Below are positions 12,860 to 23,015 of a DNA stretch of 64,000 nt, in pieces. Made by a program: the position numbers and the translations under genes. This stretch comes from Pagrus major (lineage: Eukaryota > Chordata > Actinopteri > Spariformes > Sparidae). Within the stretch, counting starts at the first letter, position 1. Every line of letters starts with the position of its first letter. The notes under the pieces were generated by a model. It was given only the letters and a program-made list of their open reading frames with translations. It was not told the origin of the DNA and ran no database searches. The DNA is taken from NCBI RefSeq assembly GCF_040436345.1, contig NC_133216.1, positions 3,190,533 through 3,254,532 of the forward strand, written 5' to 3'.

Positions 12860-14180
12860 CTGGTTTCAGCTCAGAAGAAACGCCAGCTGATCACTGCAGC
12901 TATGACGGAGAAGCAGCATGTTGGTCATGTTTGGAAAGTACAACAGCAGAAGTTTCACGTGGCTGGTGGAAAATGAGGATATACAACACTGTGAGTATGG
13001 TTCACTCACCAGAAACAAAGTCTGTATTGTTTGTTTTGTGTTTTTTATTGGTAATAAAGTTTACACAACAAAGCAGTGCAGACAGAACAACAAGAGCAAA
13101 ATAATGTAGTATAACAGCTATAATGATGGTAAAGTGATTCATAGTAGGGCTACACAGGGCCGCTGGAGAGTCAAGTAAGAGGAGCTGCCACCCCCAAAAC
13201 CCCCAGCAGCACCACCAGGGGCCCAAGTGGAGACAGGCAGGGTGGGACAGCAGATTAATATCAGATATCCCCCCTTCAAGGTTTGTTTATTTTGGAGCTT
13301 TGGACCGCTCCTAGGCCCTAAGGAGGGTGCTGGCCCAATTTTGTTCTCTCCATATTGGACCAATCTCAGACCATTTAGGAGGGAGTCTGCCCGATGAGAA
13401 GTGAGCGCCTTTGTCCTGTTCCTTTTTTGTTTTATTCATATTATTGTAAGAGGCACATCCACATTAAGCTGCCCTCACCAGAGGTCCCCGCTGTGCTGTC
13501 GAAGGGCCAGAAGCCAGGATGAGGCCAAACGTCTGTATTGTTTGTTTTTTTTGTAGTAAATATCATGTTCTGTATTTTAGTATCCTTGATCACCACACCA
13601 ATGAAAGACGGCAACCACACAGGAAAGGTTGAATCCAAGATAAAATGTGGCAGTAGTACAGCCTTCATAAGTGCCTTCAAGCTGACCCTCGAGCTGGGAG
13701 CGACCGCGAGAGGAAGATGGCTCTGGTGGTGTTTTGCTCCAATTAACAGTGGTTCATAATGAAGGAGGATGACATCACTTCAAAGATGCTGAAATGCTTT
13801 AGAGAATATATTCACACCTCACAGAAAGAGTTAGGTTGGAGAAAACTAAGGCAAACATTGAGAATGTACTTCAACGGTACAGAAATCTCTGCAGACAGTG
13901 ACCCTCGAACACAAAAACACCACATCCAGCTCCTCCAAAGGGCTTTTTCAGGGGTTACTTGACCTTTTGAAAGACCTGCCTGATGTGGCTTCATCCCGAC
14001 TGTGGTGCAAAGACTCGAGGGTCCAACACAGAAACATCTGGCACCAGTGAACTTCAGCAGCAGAGCTTCCAGACGAGGGACTGCCCACCAGTCAAACTTA
14101 AGTGCAGTATGACGTCACTCCATCTTTGGCGCAGACCAGACAACTCCAAGGTGAGACCAGTTCCTCTCAGTCTGAATGCC
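12860..14180 (+). pseudogene. Copy 1 of a transposase-derived teleost family, decayed
   Basis: Remnants of three parts of the family seen better at 15.1-17.4 and 31.5-33.8 kb. About 12870-12990 matches that family's third exon (FGKYNSRSFTWLVENE, compare FGKYGGKSFKWLIEND at 15.84 kb) and keeps a donor-like GTGAG. About 13575-13825 matches the fourth exon with an internal deletion (VMKEDDITSKMLKCFREYI). About 13975-14180 matches the C-terminal tail (WLHPDCGAKTRGSNTE). It has frame shifts and missing parts, and a retroposed insertion lies in its intron at 13038-13530. Confidence 0.65.
13038..13530 (-). mobile_element. Retroposed insertion with 18-bp target-site duplication
   Basis: The 18-bp string GTCTGTATTGTTTGTTTT occurs at 13020-13037 and again at 13531-13548, flanking 493 bp absent from the matching intron of the paralogous copy at about 15905-15993. 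On the minus strand the insert ends in an AATAAA signal followed by an A-rich stretch, as a poly(A)-tailed retroposon would. It may be a LINE 3' end or a processed transcript; I do not recognise the source. Confidence 0.6.
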
Positions 14181-15140
14181 TAAAGATGAAGACATTACTG
14201 TCCTCTACTGATGAGTCAGTCTCACATCAGAGGCTCTTAGACTTCCCCATCAAAGATTTTAAAGAAGGGACTTAGCCCCCTCTAGAGGTGAAAAACAAGA
14301 ACACATCAATGACTGCTTCTGTTTCTGTGACAAAGGAGCTGTTAGAAAATATCCACTAGATGTTTTTCTAACTCATGTGCTGACAATAATTTTACACAGA
14401 TTTTTGATTCTTATATTTCTCATTGTCAGCTGCTATATTATTATATATCAGAATGTAAAGTCCTATCTACACCATGAATGCTTCTAATCAACTTGCTTGT
14501 TTGTACTGCTTCCTGTGTTTACATTTTGTTCTAATTTGATGCAGCTACACCGTTTTACACTTGAATTGTTTCTTTTTTAACCTAGTTGCTGGAGCATGAA
14601 TATTTATTTAGAAATCTTAAAGCCTTTTTTTAATTTGTTAAATGTTGTTTTACAGGCCAGTGATTTAAAACAAGAACATTTATCATATAAGAAGAAAGAA
14701 TACAAGTAACTTAGTAGCTAATAACTAGTTATATGGTGTGACTTTAGGCTTATATGACAGATAAATGGGATATTTGACTGCACTAAATAGCTGCTGCTGC
14801 ATTTCAGTACATGGGAAAGAGTTCAAAAAGGGAGAAAAATAACCATTCATGGGATCAGAATTATCCTTATTACTAGTCACTTCATGTTTTTCCTCTGCAT
14901 GTCAGAAATTCTGTGCACAGTTGAGTAAGTTGTTAAGTAAGTAAGTTAAGTAAGTAACTTGAGTATCACCGCTGTGAATAACACTGGTATTCTTACCTGG
15001 CATCTGCAAATATGAAGTAGTTTTAATGTCTTTCTCACACATTGTTTCAAGACCCCACTGGCTGGATGTGCTGGTTAGTTAGTGTGACAAACTTTGCACA
15101 TTTAAGAAAGCCCCTTTTAACTGGCCTCATATTTTCTTCT
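14181..15140. other. Spacer; part paralogous to 35.4 kb
   Basis: No gene seen. About 14210-14345 matches about 35430-35570 (shared CCCTCTAGAGGTGAAAAACA and flanking words). This links the left edge of the snRNA block to the spacer between the last two U1 genes. Confidence 0.5.
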
Positions 15141-15144
15141 ACAG

Positions 15145-17400
15145 AGTGAAGTAGGTCAAAGAAAATGGAGTTCAAGGCAGCTTCTCATTCAGCAGGTGAG
15201 TCACAGGTGAAGGCAGGGATATTTGTGCTGCCTTCATCATTACCTCCTGTGTCCTTCACACTAAATCTAGTATTTAATAGTTTGTTTCCAGTGTGATTTA
15301 ATAGTTGGTTCGTTTCTTTACATCGTCACTAAAAGACCCTTTCATACATATGTGTTTTGTTGAACCTACAAACGTACAGCTTTAGTACTTTTATCAAGGG
15401 TGAAGTCCCAAATCACTTTAACAGTTCAATGTTTTTCAGCTAAGAGACCTGGAGCAGATCCATTGTTGCCTGTCTTGTGTGTTCTGGACACAAGTGTGCC
15501 ACATGACAGGCAACAATGTGTTTTAAAAGCGTCAAAGGAGGCCAAGGTATGCCAGTCATTCAAAAGAACATCCCAGATGTATGATGACAGCAGACTGGGG
15601 GATCCAGAGACGGCTTGTGAAGAAGGTAATATCACAACCAACATATGATCCATGTAGATGTGTTTGCACCTGAGCCATCCTGTGCTGTGCTGCAAGCACG
15701 CCAAGCTACTGCACAGTGCACTATACGCTTAATATTTGTAATAACCTTTCCAATGTGTAACTCTTCAGCTAAGAAGAGATGCCTCCTGATCACTGCAAAG
15801 CCCACAGAGAAGCAGTATCTCGGTCAGCTAACTGTTCCATTTGGGAAATATGGTGGCAAAAGTTTCAAGTGGCTGATCGAAAATGACGTTGGGTATCTCA
15901 AATTGTGAGTTTGCATCACTAAACAGAATCAAACATTGTTGTTTTAAGTTAGCTTTAAGTTGTTTTTCTTAAATAACATGTTCTGTATTTTAGTCTCCTC
16001 GATCGCCACGTCAAGGAGAGCCGCCACCCAGACAGGAAAGGTGGAATGCAGGATGTGTGGGTGAAGGATTACCTCCTGAAGTACATCCAGATGTTCCCTG
16101 CAGTCTCCTGCCACCTGGAACTAAATGTTGACAGGGCCATTTATGGGTAGGGCCGCTTCAGGTCCTTCACGTTCCAGGAGATGTGGCAGTGGTACAGCCT
16201 GCACAAGTGCCTTCAAGCTGATCCTCAAGCTCGAAGTGACCACGAAAGGAAGATGTCTCAGGAGGCTTTCTGCTCCATTAGACAGTGGCTCGTCATGAAA
16301 GAGGATGACATCTCTTCCAAGTCACTGAAGCGCTTCAGGCAGTATATACTAAACAAAGAAAAAGAGGTAGGTCAAGGCTCCTTAAGTAAAAAGCAGGCTG
16401 CAGTTCATAAGACAAACCTCAAGCCTGTAATCAAACTGCACTTTACAGAAGTCTCCCCAAAAAGTGGCCCCTCCAGCAGCAACTGCCACATCCAGCTCCT
16501 CGGGGTCCCGTGGTGACGACAGCCGGGCAGATGATGCTCTGCTGGCTGATGCACTCGCCGCTTTTGAAAGTCAAGGTATATCATTTATCTCCTTGGATTA
16601 ATATTACTGCATGGACCTCATTAATGCAGAATCTGTATCTAATAAACCAGCTGCAGACTAACACTGAGGATTGTTCCACAGTTCTGTCCTTTAGCTGCTT
16701 TGACAGATTTTTGTCCTCATGGCTGCATAAGGTTTTGTCCTGATTTCCTTTCAGGGGACACTGACCTGACTACTGATGCTGCCTCCCAACCAGACCCTCC
16801 ACACCACCACAAAGACCTCTACACCACCCTCCTAAGCCAGCTCAACAAACCAGGCGGGATCACAAGTAAGTCAGATTTGAGTTGTCTTTTTGTTTCATTG
16901 TGTAAAAATATGAATGCTCTGTCAGATGTAGCAAATGGATCATTTCCATCTGCCAGCCCTAATAAGGAAAACATAATACAACAGGAGCGCACACTGTAAT
17001 AGGAATGAGGGAGCTTTCTTAGAAGACTTAAACCGAGTCAAAGAAACTTCATCCTGACTGGGGTGCAAAGGCTCGAGGGTCGCCACAGAAGCATCAGGTG
17101 ACTAAAATGTATCAGCGTGAGCAGCAGAGAGTGATGGTCGACGACCCCGAAGTCAGCAAACTCGGGATTCCCATCCTGAAAATAAACTCCCAGGTGTGTT
17201 GCTGAGTTTATCAGGAGACAGGAAGCCAAGAATGTGACGGATCAAGGTTCGTCTGTCCTCCATTGTCATCAGAGTGTTGCCAGCACTAACCAACCCCCAG
17301 CAGCAGAGCTTCCAGATGACAGACCTCATACCACTCGACCGAAAGTGCAGTATCAGATCACTCCATCTTTGGTAGGGACGAGAAAACTCAAGCACAGGCT
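15145..17400 (+). pseudogene. Copy 2: 5' exons plus 3' tail of a transposase-derived family
   Basis: Exon-intron structure is readable on the plus strand. A first exon has an ATG at 15165 and ends at 15195. Further exons are 15440-15625, 15769-15904 (FGKYGGKSFKWLIENDVGYL), 15994-16366 (HPDRKGGMQDVWVKDYLLKY, VMKEDDISSKSLKRFRQYI), 16449-16575 (Ser- and Asp-rich linker) and 16755-16865, all with GT-AG borders. An in-frame TAG near 16148 interrupts the fourth exon. The catalytic middle is missing, and about 17035-17400 jumps to the C-terminal tail (VTKMYQREQQRVMVDDPE), as found at 33.1 kb. In my memory the family is a multi-copy teleost gene group often annotated with DUF6729 and a DDE-like domain. 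The name is uncertain, and the role is unknown beyond a likely DNA-transposon origin. Confidence 0.65.
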
Positions 17401-17833
17401 CAGGCGCGCCACAACCGGGGGCAGGTGGCAGATGGTGAGATGCCCTGGGAGTGCATAACGGACCTGACCGGGAGGACCTCATGAGCCACAATCCAGGACA
17501 GATCTCGTAGTCTGTTGGGGTGAACGGGATGGTTCACGTTGCGCCAAAATGTTGGATTTACTGCCTTCTGCAGAAGAGAGAGAAGAGAGCGGTGGTTAGT
17601 TAAAAGTGCCAGCTCCTCCTGTTCCAAGTTACAATCTATTAAAAACTTGCATATAAAATCATGGGCTGTGGGCAGTTTAATAGACACAGGTGCTCTAAGA
17701 TCAATAGGTAAAACGTAAGTGTTCTGAGGCACGACCCTGTCCAGAATTGTGCCGTGGTGGATGTCTTGTGATCTCTGGATGGGGCTGTGGCGTATGGACT
17801 CCCACAGACAATATATAAAAAAAGGATCAGTGA
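17400..17833 (-). mobile_element. Tx1/L1-clade LINE fragment (zf-RVT region)
   Basis: About 145 codons open on the minus strand that resemble the C-terminal zinc-binding region of Tx1-clade LINE ORF2. Diagnostic words are RLRDLSWIVAHEVLPVRSVM and GISPSATCPR. The reverse-transcriptase core is absent, so this is a short fragment. It starts within a few bases of the 3' box of U2 copy 1 and lies in the same orientation as that gene. A second, shorter copy of the same stretch lies at 29100-29345. Confidence 0.7.
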
Positions 17834-17849
17834 CAGATTTGCTTTCAAC
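17834..17849 (-). terminator. Candidate snRNA 3' box of U2 copy 1
   Basis: Minus-strand GTTGAAAGCAAATCTG lies about 10 nt past the U2 3' end, where vertebrate snRNA genes carry the 3' box that directs Integrator-dependent end formation. The same word follows U2 copy 2. Copies 3 and 4 have GTCTAAAAATAAT at this place. Confidence 0.5.
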
Positions 17850-17859
17850 ATTGAGAGGG

Positions 17860-18047
17860 GGGTGCACCGGTCCTGGAAGTACTGCAATACCAGGTCGATG
17901 CGTGGAGTGGACGGAGCAAGCCCCTATTCCATCTCCCTATTCCAAAAATCAATTTAATATATGGTCCCCGGGTAGGGGACGTATCAGATATTAAACTGAT
18001 AAGAACAGATACTACACTTGATCTTAGCCAAAAGGCCGAGAAGCGAT
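17860..18047 (-). ncRNA. U2 snRNA, copy 1
   Basis: Full-length (about 188 nt) U2 small nuclear RNA, which pairs with the intron branch point in the spliceosome. The minus strand starts ATCGCTTCTCGGCCTTTTGG and contains the branch-point recognition word GTAGTA. It also has the loop region TATCAGTTTAATATCTGATA, the Sm site GATTTTTGG and the 3' stem-loop ending GGTGCACC. Stem III reads GGAATA where vertebrate U2 normally has GGAGCA (see findings). The candidate proximal element is at 18088-18107 and the enhancer-like site at 18250-18267. Confidence 0.95.
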
Positions 18048-18087
18048 ACTGAACAACTGACAGAGGAGAGGTAGTGACTCTTTACAC

Positions 18088-18107
18088 TGTCAGTCTACTT
18101 CATGGGT
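18088..18107 (-). promoter_or_regulatory. Candidate proximal sequence element of U2 copy 1
   Basis: A block at about -41 to -60. On the plus strand the core CAGTCTACTTCATGG is kept in all four U2 copies (for example 26591-26609 at copy 3), although the flanks of copies 1/2 and 3/4 differ just beyond it. The position fits the PSE bound by SNAPc. The match to the mammalian PSE consensus is weak, so this rests on position and conservation. Confidence 0.45.
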
Positions 18108-18249
18108 TGGGACTTAAACAGAACAAGAGCCTGTAGAAGAGTGTGTGAATCTACAGGAACTTAATACAGAAATTACAGTTTTATACGTAGGCTGACAAAG
18201 ACCATTTACATTTGAATTTTTTGCATTTTTTAATTGATAAATAACATAT

Positions 18250-18267
18250 TTCCCATGATGCAGTGCT
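18250..18267 (-). promoter_or_regulatory. SPH/ZNF143-like distal element of U2 copy 1
   Basis: Plus-strand TTCCCATGATGCAGTGCT fits the SPH (Staf/ZNF143) site and lies 203-220 bp upstream of the U2 start, the usual distal enhancer position. A TTTTTGCAT octamer-like word lies about 30 bp nearer the gene. Confidence 0.6.
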
Positions 18268-18745
18268 GTATCCTCACACCACATGCTGACCTAAACCACC
18301 AGTTTTAACCATTTAACCACCAACAAATGAGCAACAGCCTAACAGCACGCTCAAATGAGCCAAAGCTAAATCACACTGCACTGAGATGTTGTTTATCTAC
18401 ATTTAAAAATCAGAGGAGAGAATGAAAACACCAAAGTTACATGTTTTACCCCCTCACATTACAACCACTTCCTGTTTCTTTGTTCCCGTTTCTTGTTCCC
18501 TGCTTGTGGGCAACTGACTTTCCTGCTACTGCCACCTATTGGTCTGGACTGTGAACAGCAGCAGGGCTCCACAGAGGGTTGTGTGACTGCAGGTTTGTGT
18601 TCCAACAACCAAACAACACACCTGATAATCAACTGTTTGAAGATGGGGATCAGTTGATTGAGTGAGTGAGGGCTGGAATGGAGGAGGACTGATGCTGGAG
18701 CATCAGAGGCTTCAGAGTAGGACTCGACGATATATTGTTATTGTA

Positions 18746-19914
18746 TAGGCCTGTCACGATAACAAATTTTGCTGGACGATAAATTGTCCTAGAAATTATT
18801 GCGATAAACGATAATTTTGTCGCTTTGAGACCATTTTTCAACTAATATAATGATAATGGCAAAATAATGCAAGTACACTTTCAAAGATCAATAAACCTTT
18901 ATTTCTAAAGAATATTTAACATTGGAATGTGAAGAAGACATTTTAAATATCCAAAATAAATAAAGATGGAGGTTGTGGCCAAAGAAATTGAGCCATGGCC
19001 AGCCAAGATTCCTTATTGCAGCAACAATGTTAGCACCATTGTCTGTAGTGAATTGGAGGCGTGACGGTACACGTCATGATGATGACGTATATGTTTTTTT
19101 TCAAGGTGTTTCCCCGGTGTTTACCTGTTAATCTAAACATGTACCAGCTGTCTGTTTATAATCATATGGATGCAGTTATAATGTGTTGTGATTGAGATCC
19201 TGACTCACCAAACATCCTGGAAAGTGACAAAGTTACGTTTTTCTATAATTTACATAATAACATAATCGCCATCAGTAAACTGGACGCTGTCTGACTATTT
19301 CACTCGCGGGGTTCACGAAGTTCACTAAGTCTTGGTCGGGAGGGCTGACCGTCGCGGGTAACACTTGGTGAGTTAAAGTTTTTTGCCGGGGACAGACGCT
19401 GTTTTTCGGCCAGAACTGTGACGAAGAGTCGGTTGGACCGGCAGGCTGACAGACACTTATCCACGAATAACTGCGGTATTTTTTTCCTCATAAGTTGCCA
19501 AAGACACGACCAGTTACTACGTTACTGTTGTTTGGTCTTGAACGTTGCTTTGTGGGACATTTATCTTTATTTTGTTGAGTGAAGGATCTGTACAGTTATC
19601 AGACACCAACACCATCAGATCGACACACCCTCGCTCCGTGCCGCCAGCTCTGTTCGCCAATACTGCGCCTCTGATACATCCGGAGGCGCAGCGAAATTTC
19701 ACCCCTCGCCACATCTGAAACTTTCACACAAAGGCGGATGCGGAGAATTGGCGCAGGATCCCCGCATGCAAACGGCAGTGTGAATGGGGCTAGTGACTGA
19801 CATCAGGAAAACAAACAAGCATGCAAATGGAAATTATCGAGGCCGGCAAAATTATCAAGCTCATTTTAATTTATCGTACGATTAATTGATTTATTGATTA
19901 TGGTGACAGGCCTA
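18746..19914 (-). mobile_element. Non-autonomous hAT element with 8-bp TSD
   Basis: The ends are inverted repeats beginning TAGGCCTGTCAC, flanked by an 8-bp duplication TTATTGTA (18738-18745 and 19915-19922). The paralogous spacer at about 23680-23700 has the single, unoccupied site, so the insertion is directly demonstrated. Inside, at about 18960-19070 on the minus strand, a short stretch encodes a hAT transposase relic (TTDNGANIVAAIRNLG). The rest is non-coding, so this is an internally deleted copy of 1169 bp. Confidence 0.88.
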
Positions 19915-19922
19915 TTATTGTA

Positions 19923-20738
19923 TCTATATCTAGATATGAACATGTGACTTTTCAGCACAGGTGGCAACATCGTAACTTGTCAGCGCTCCTGTCTGAAGCC
20001 AGCAATGGTTGATAAACTCGTCTTCCTAGCAAAAAATACTGCATTTATTTTGTACAGTGTATGCTGATTTTGGAATTCAACATGTTCTGCATCTGTTTGT
20101 ACCCTTATTTGTGTAGGAAAGTTTACAATAAGTTAAAAAAGAGTTTACAATGAAGAGTTTACAATAAGTCCTATACATCTGTGAAGCACTGTGTCAAAGC
20201 AGAGCACAGCAAAATACAATTTGTTCATTTTTTATTGATTTTGATGCAGCTAAAGACTTCATTTTCACTTTTGTTACATTTAAAATATTGTTGAAGCATT
20301 GTTGCGGTAGAGGTTGCAGAAAAATGTTTGATTTTAATCAGACAGTAATTGGTCTGTTGTAATCAATAAAATATTTTGTTAACTGCATTTACTATGTACA
20401 TTTGGTATTATGATAGCAATTTTTGTTTTTTTTATTTGCTTAATTTCCACTGTTGCTACACTTTATAATAATAATAATAATAATAATAACAACTTTTCTA
20501 TTCATACCAGAGCTGTTGACTGATTTCACATTGAGTATGACTGACTAAATATCTGAGAGGCTATATTAACATTATCACAGGAACTTCTGCTGTAATTTAT
20601 GCAGTGGTACGCTATTTATATAATATAGACTTTGCTGTTTAAGATGATGAGCTTTACAATGAGCATGTGAGACTTTAATGTAGTGACATTTCTTAATGCA
20701 GCTGTCATTTATACTTGCATTTTCTTTTGACATGTTAT
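19923..20738. repeat. Spacer between hAT element and U1 copy 1, paralogous to about 23694-24456
   Basis: Highly similar to the spacer before U1 copy 2, with small indels. It contains a short (ATA)n run at about 20466-20489 that copy 2 lacks. No gene is seen. The last 20 bp hold the candidate U1 3' box. Confidence 0.7.
20721..20734 (-). terminator. Candidate snRNA 3' box of U1 copy 1
   Basis: Minus-strand CATGTCAAAAGAAA starts about 5 nt after the U1 3' end. The same block (GTCAAAAGAAAA) follows all four U1 copies. Confidence 0.45.
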
Positions 20739-20902
20739 CAGGGGAGAGCGCGAACGCAGTCCCCCACTACCAGAAATTATGCAGTCGAGATTCCCACATT
20801 TGGGGAATTCGCAGGGGTCAGCACAACCGGAGTGCAATGGCTGAGCCTCGCCCTGGGTGAACCACCTTCTTGATCATGGTATCTCCCCTGCCAGGTAAGT
20901 AT
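20739..20902 (-). ncRNA. U1 snRNA, copy 1
   Basis: Full-length 164-nt U1 small nuclear RNA. The minus strand begins ATACTTACCTGGCAGGGGAG, whose first bases pair with 5' splice sites. It has the Sm site AATTTCTGG and ends CGCGCTCTCCCCTG. Its sequence reads the same in all four U1 copies of this window, although the spacers differ. Distal SPH-like site at 21108-21126. Confidence 0.96.
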
Positions 20903-21420
20903 GAGTTGTACAGCTCAGAGGCAGGGACCTCTTTCACACACATACCATGTTGATGGATGGTGCAATCTATACTATCTAGAAATTACCAGAACCAGAGGTC
21001 ATAAAAAAAGGGTGTGTATATCTGCAGGACCTTCGTACAGAAAATACAGTTTTGTACTGAGGCTGACAATGATTATTTACATTTTACTTGATAAATAATG
21101 GTTGTATTTCCCATCATGCAATGCTGTTTTCCCACACCACATGCTAACCTAAAATCTCAAATTGTATCTATTTTACCTCCAACAAATGAGCAACAGCAAA
21201 ACAGCACATTCAAATGAGCCCAAACTAAAATCATACTGCAATGAGATGTTTGATTTAAATGTAAAATACAGAGAAAAGGATAAAAAGACACAAAACACAT
21301 GTTCCCCCACCCCCCTCACATTCGAACCACTTCCTGTTTCTTTGTTCCCGTTTCTTGTTCACTGCTGGTGGGCAACTGACCCTCCTGGTACTGCCACCTA
21401 TTGTACTGACCAAATTTCTC
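20903..21420. repeat. U1 upstream spacer (four copies in the window)
   Basis: Closely similar to 24621-25110, 34310-34800 and 36153-36640. It also shows older homology to the U2 spacer at 18150-18560. It contains the U1 promoter region: a candidate proximal element about 50-70 bp upstream of the RNA and the SPH-like site at 21108-21126. Confidence 0.7.
21108..21126 (-). promoter_or_regulatory. SPH/ZNF143-like distal element of U1 copy 1
   Basis: Plus-strand TTCCCATCATGCAATGCTG at 206-224 bp upstream of U1. The octamer-like ATTTACAT (one mismatch to ATTTGCAT) lies about 35 bp nearer the gene. Confidence 0.6.
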
Positions 21421-21539
21421 TTCAAGCATGACACAGAGCTGAGAGCTGGCTACAACTACACTGCCAAGCCTAAGATATGGTCATGTTGTTTTTCAAGAAT
21501 ATTAGCATGTCTCGATGACGTATGCTAATAAATGCAGAT

Positions 21540-21942
21540 CTGTATCTAATACAACAAGCTGCAGACTAACACTGAGGATGGTTCGTTCCACAGTTCTGTC
21601 TTTTAGCTGCTTTGACACAGATTATTGTCCTCGTGGCTGCATAAGCTTTTCTCCTGATTTCCTTTCAGGGGGCACTGACCTGACCCCCTACAGATGCAGC
21701 CTCCCAATCAGACCCTCCACAGCTGTCACAGACAACCTCTTTCACTGTCACCTGGATGCTCACAGTTTATTGATTACACTGACCATATCAACATTAGGGG
21801 TAATACTAACACACTAATCTTTTTAAAGGCTCCTCCGTCAGCTCCCGTTGGTCAACAAGGGACGACATCTGATGTGACTGGTGCAGCGCTGCCTGCAAGC
21901 GAAAGCATTGTGACTGAGGCAGCAGTAGCTGCTCCACCTGAG
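21540..21942 (+). pseudogene. Copy 3: fragment of the transposase-derived family
   Basis: About 21540-21735 matches the intron and sixth exon of copy 2 (compare 16620-16865) with indels. A further exon-like piece at 21839-21942 is bounded by AAG and GTAATA and is open in one frame (APPSAPVGQQGTTSDV). It has no counterpart in copy 2. It lies between U1 copy 1 and U2 copy 2. Confidence 0.55.
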
Positions 21943-22827
21943 GTAATACATGCGGCTTAATGAAGGAAAAGCTTTACAGTCAGAGCACTTACTGGTTGGT
22001 AGATAAAGGTCTTGTTTTTGTTATACTACCAGGTGACATGTGAGGGGTGGCTTAAAAATTGTGGGAGTCTGGTCCTAATGGGCTCCTCAAAGCAGAAGTC
22101 AGGTGGCTAAGTGTCTCTCACACACATATCATGCAGATTTAATGGTGCTGATAATCTATAAATTACCAGAACAAGAGGTTTTAGAAGGCTGTGTGAATCT
22201 GCAAGAACTAAAATACAGTTTTGTACTTAAGCTGGCAAATATTATTTATGTTTTATTCTGTAAGGGATTTTATTGCAGGACTGTTGTATTAGATTGCATT
22301 AGCTTCAGCTAGGTTAACCTAATAAACTCAAAATATTGTACATCCCTTTGTTCACACATATACAGTGTTTCTCAGGCTATGAAACAGCACTAGAAAACCA
22401 TGCAGTCAGGAGTTTCACTTTTGATGAATGTGAACCACAGAGCAATGAAACCTAACACAGATTCAATATAGTCAGTCACTATGAGGAATATATAAATGGA
22501 TATCTTCACATTTTTGGCAAATAACTCAACAGTTACTCAAATTCATTTAACAATTGCATGCATTTCACATGTTACTACGTTGCATTGGACGGGTCTGACT
22601 GCAGTCAGATTTTTTGGCCACCAAATGGTGGCCTGGGCTCAGCAGGAAAGCCCCGCTGCTGCATTTTTCTGCTTTGCAACCTTTTGTTTTCAAGAAGATG
22701 AGTCTAGACAATGCAGCTTAGAACAACATCATAGTGTCAAGCCTGTACAGCAAATAATTGTGATATGACATGGCACCTGAAGTGCCTACATTCTACCATG
22801 ATAGATTTGCTTTCAACATTGAGAGGG
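21943..22827. other. Spacer between U1 copy 1 and U2 copy 2
   Basis: No gene. About 22590-22670 matches the U2 downstream flank at 26163-26240 and 37165-37250 (shared GACGGGTCTGA and the following words), so it belongs to the same ancestral U2 flank. Confidence 0.5.
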
Positions 22828-23015
22828 GGGTGCACCGGTCCTGGAAGTACTGCAATACCAGGTCGATGCGTGGAGTGGACGGAGCAAGCCCCTATTCCAT
22901 CTCCCTATTCCAAAAATCAATTTAATATATGGTCCCCGGGTAGGGGACGTATCAGATATTAAACTGATAAGAACAGATACTACACTTGATCTTAGCCAAA
23001 AGGCCGAGAAGCGAT
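22828..23015 (-). ncRNA. U2 snRNA, copy 2
   Basis: Full-length U2, identical by eye to copies 1 and 4, including the stem III variant GGAATA. The 3' box is as in copy 1. The upstream spacer is as in copy 1 but without the hAT element. Distal SPH-like site at 23202-23220. Confidence 0.95.

Larger units (their letters stand above)
18048..18737. repeat. U2 upstream spacer, paralogous to 23016-23685
   Basis: Very similar to the spacer upstream of U2 copy 2. From about 100 bp upstream of the RNA start it is also recognisably homologous to the spacer upstream of the U1 genes. Shared words in the same order include CACACCACATGCTGACCTAA / CACACCACATGCTAACCTAA, CAACAAATGAGCAACAGC and CACTTCCTGTTTCTTTGTTC. 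No gene is seen. Confidence 0.7.

Noticed and set aside
22765-22962. ORFs overlapping U2 and U1 genes (also 17749, 20901, 24619)
   Set aside because: They translate the snRNA sequence or its flank and recur only because the RNA genes are repeated.
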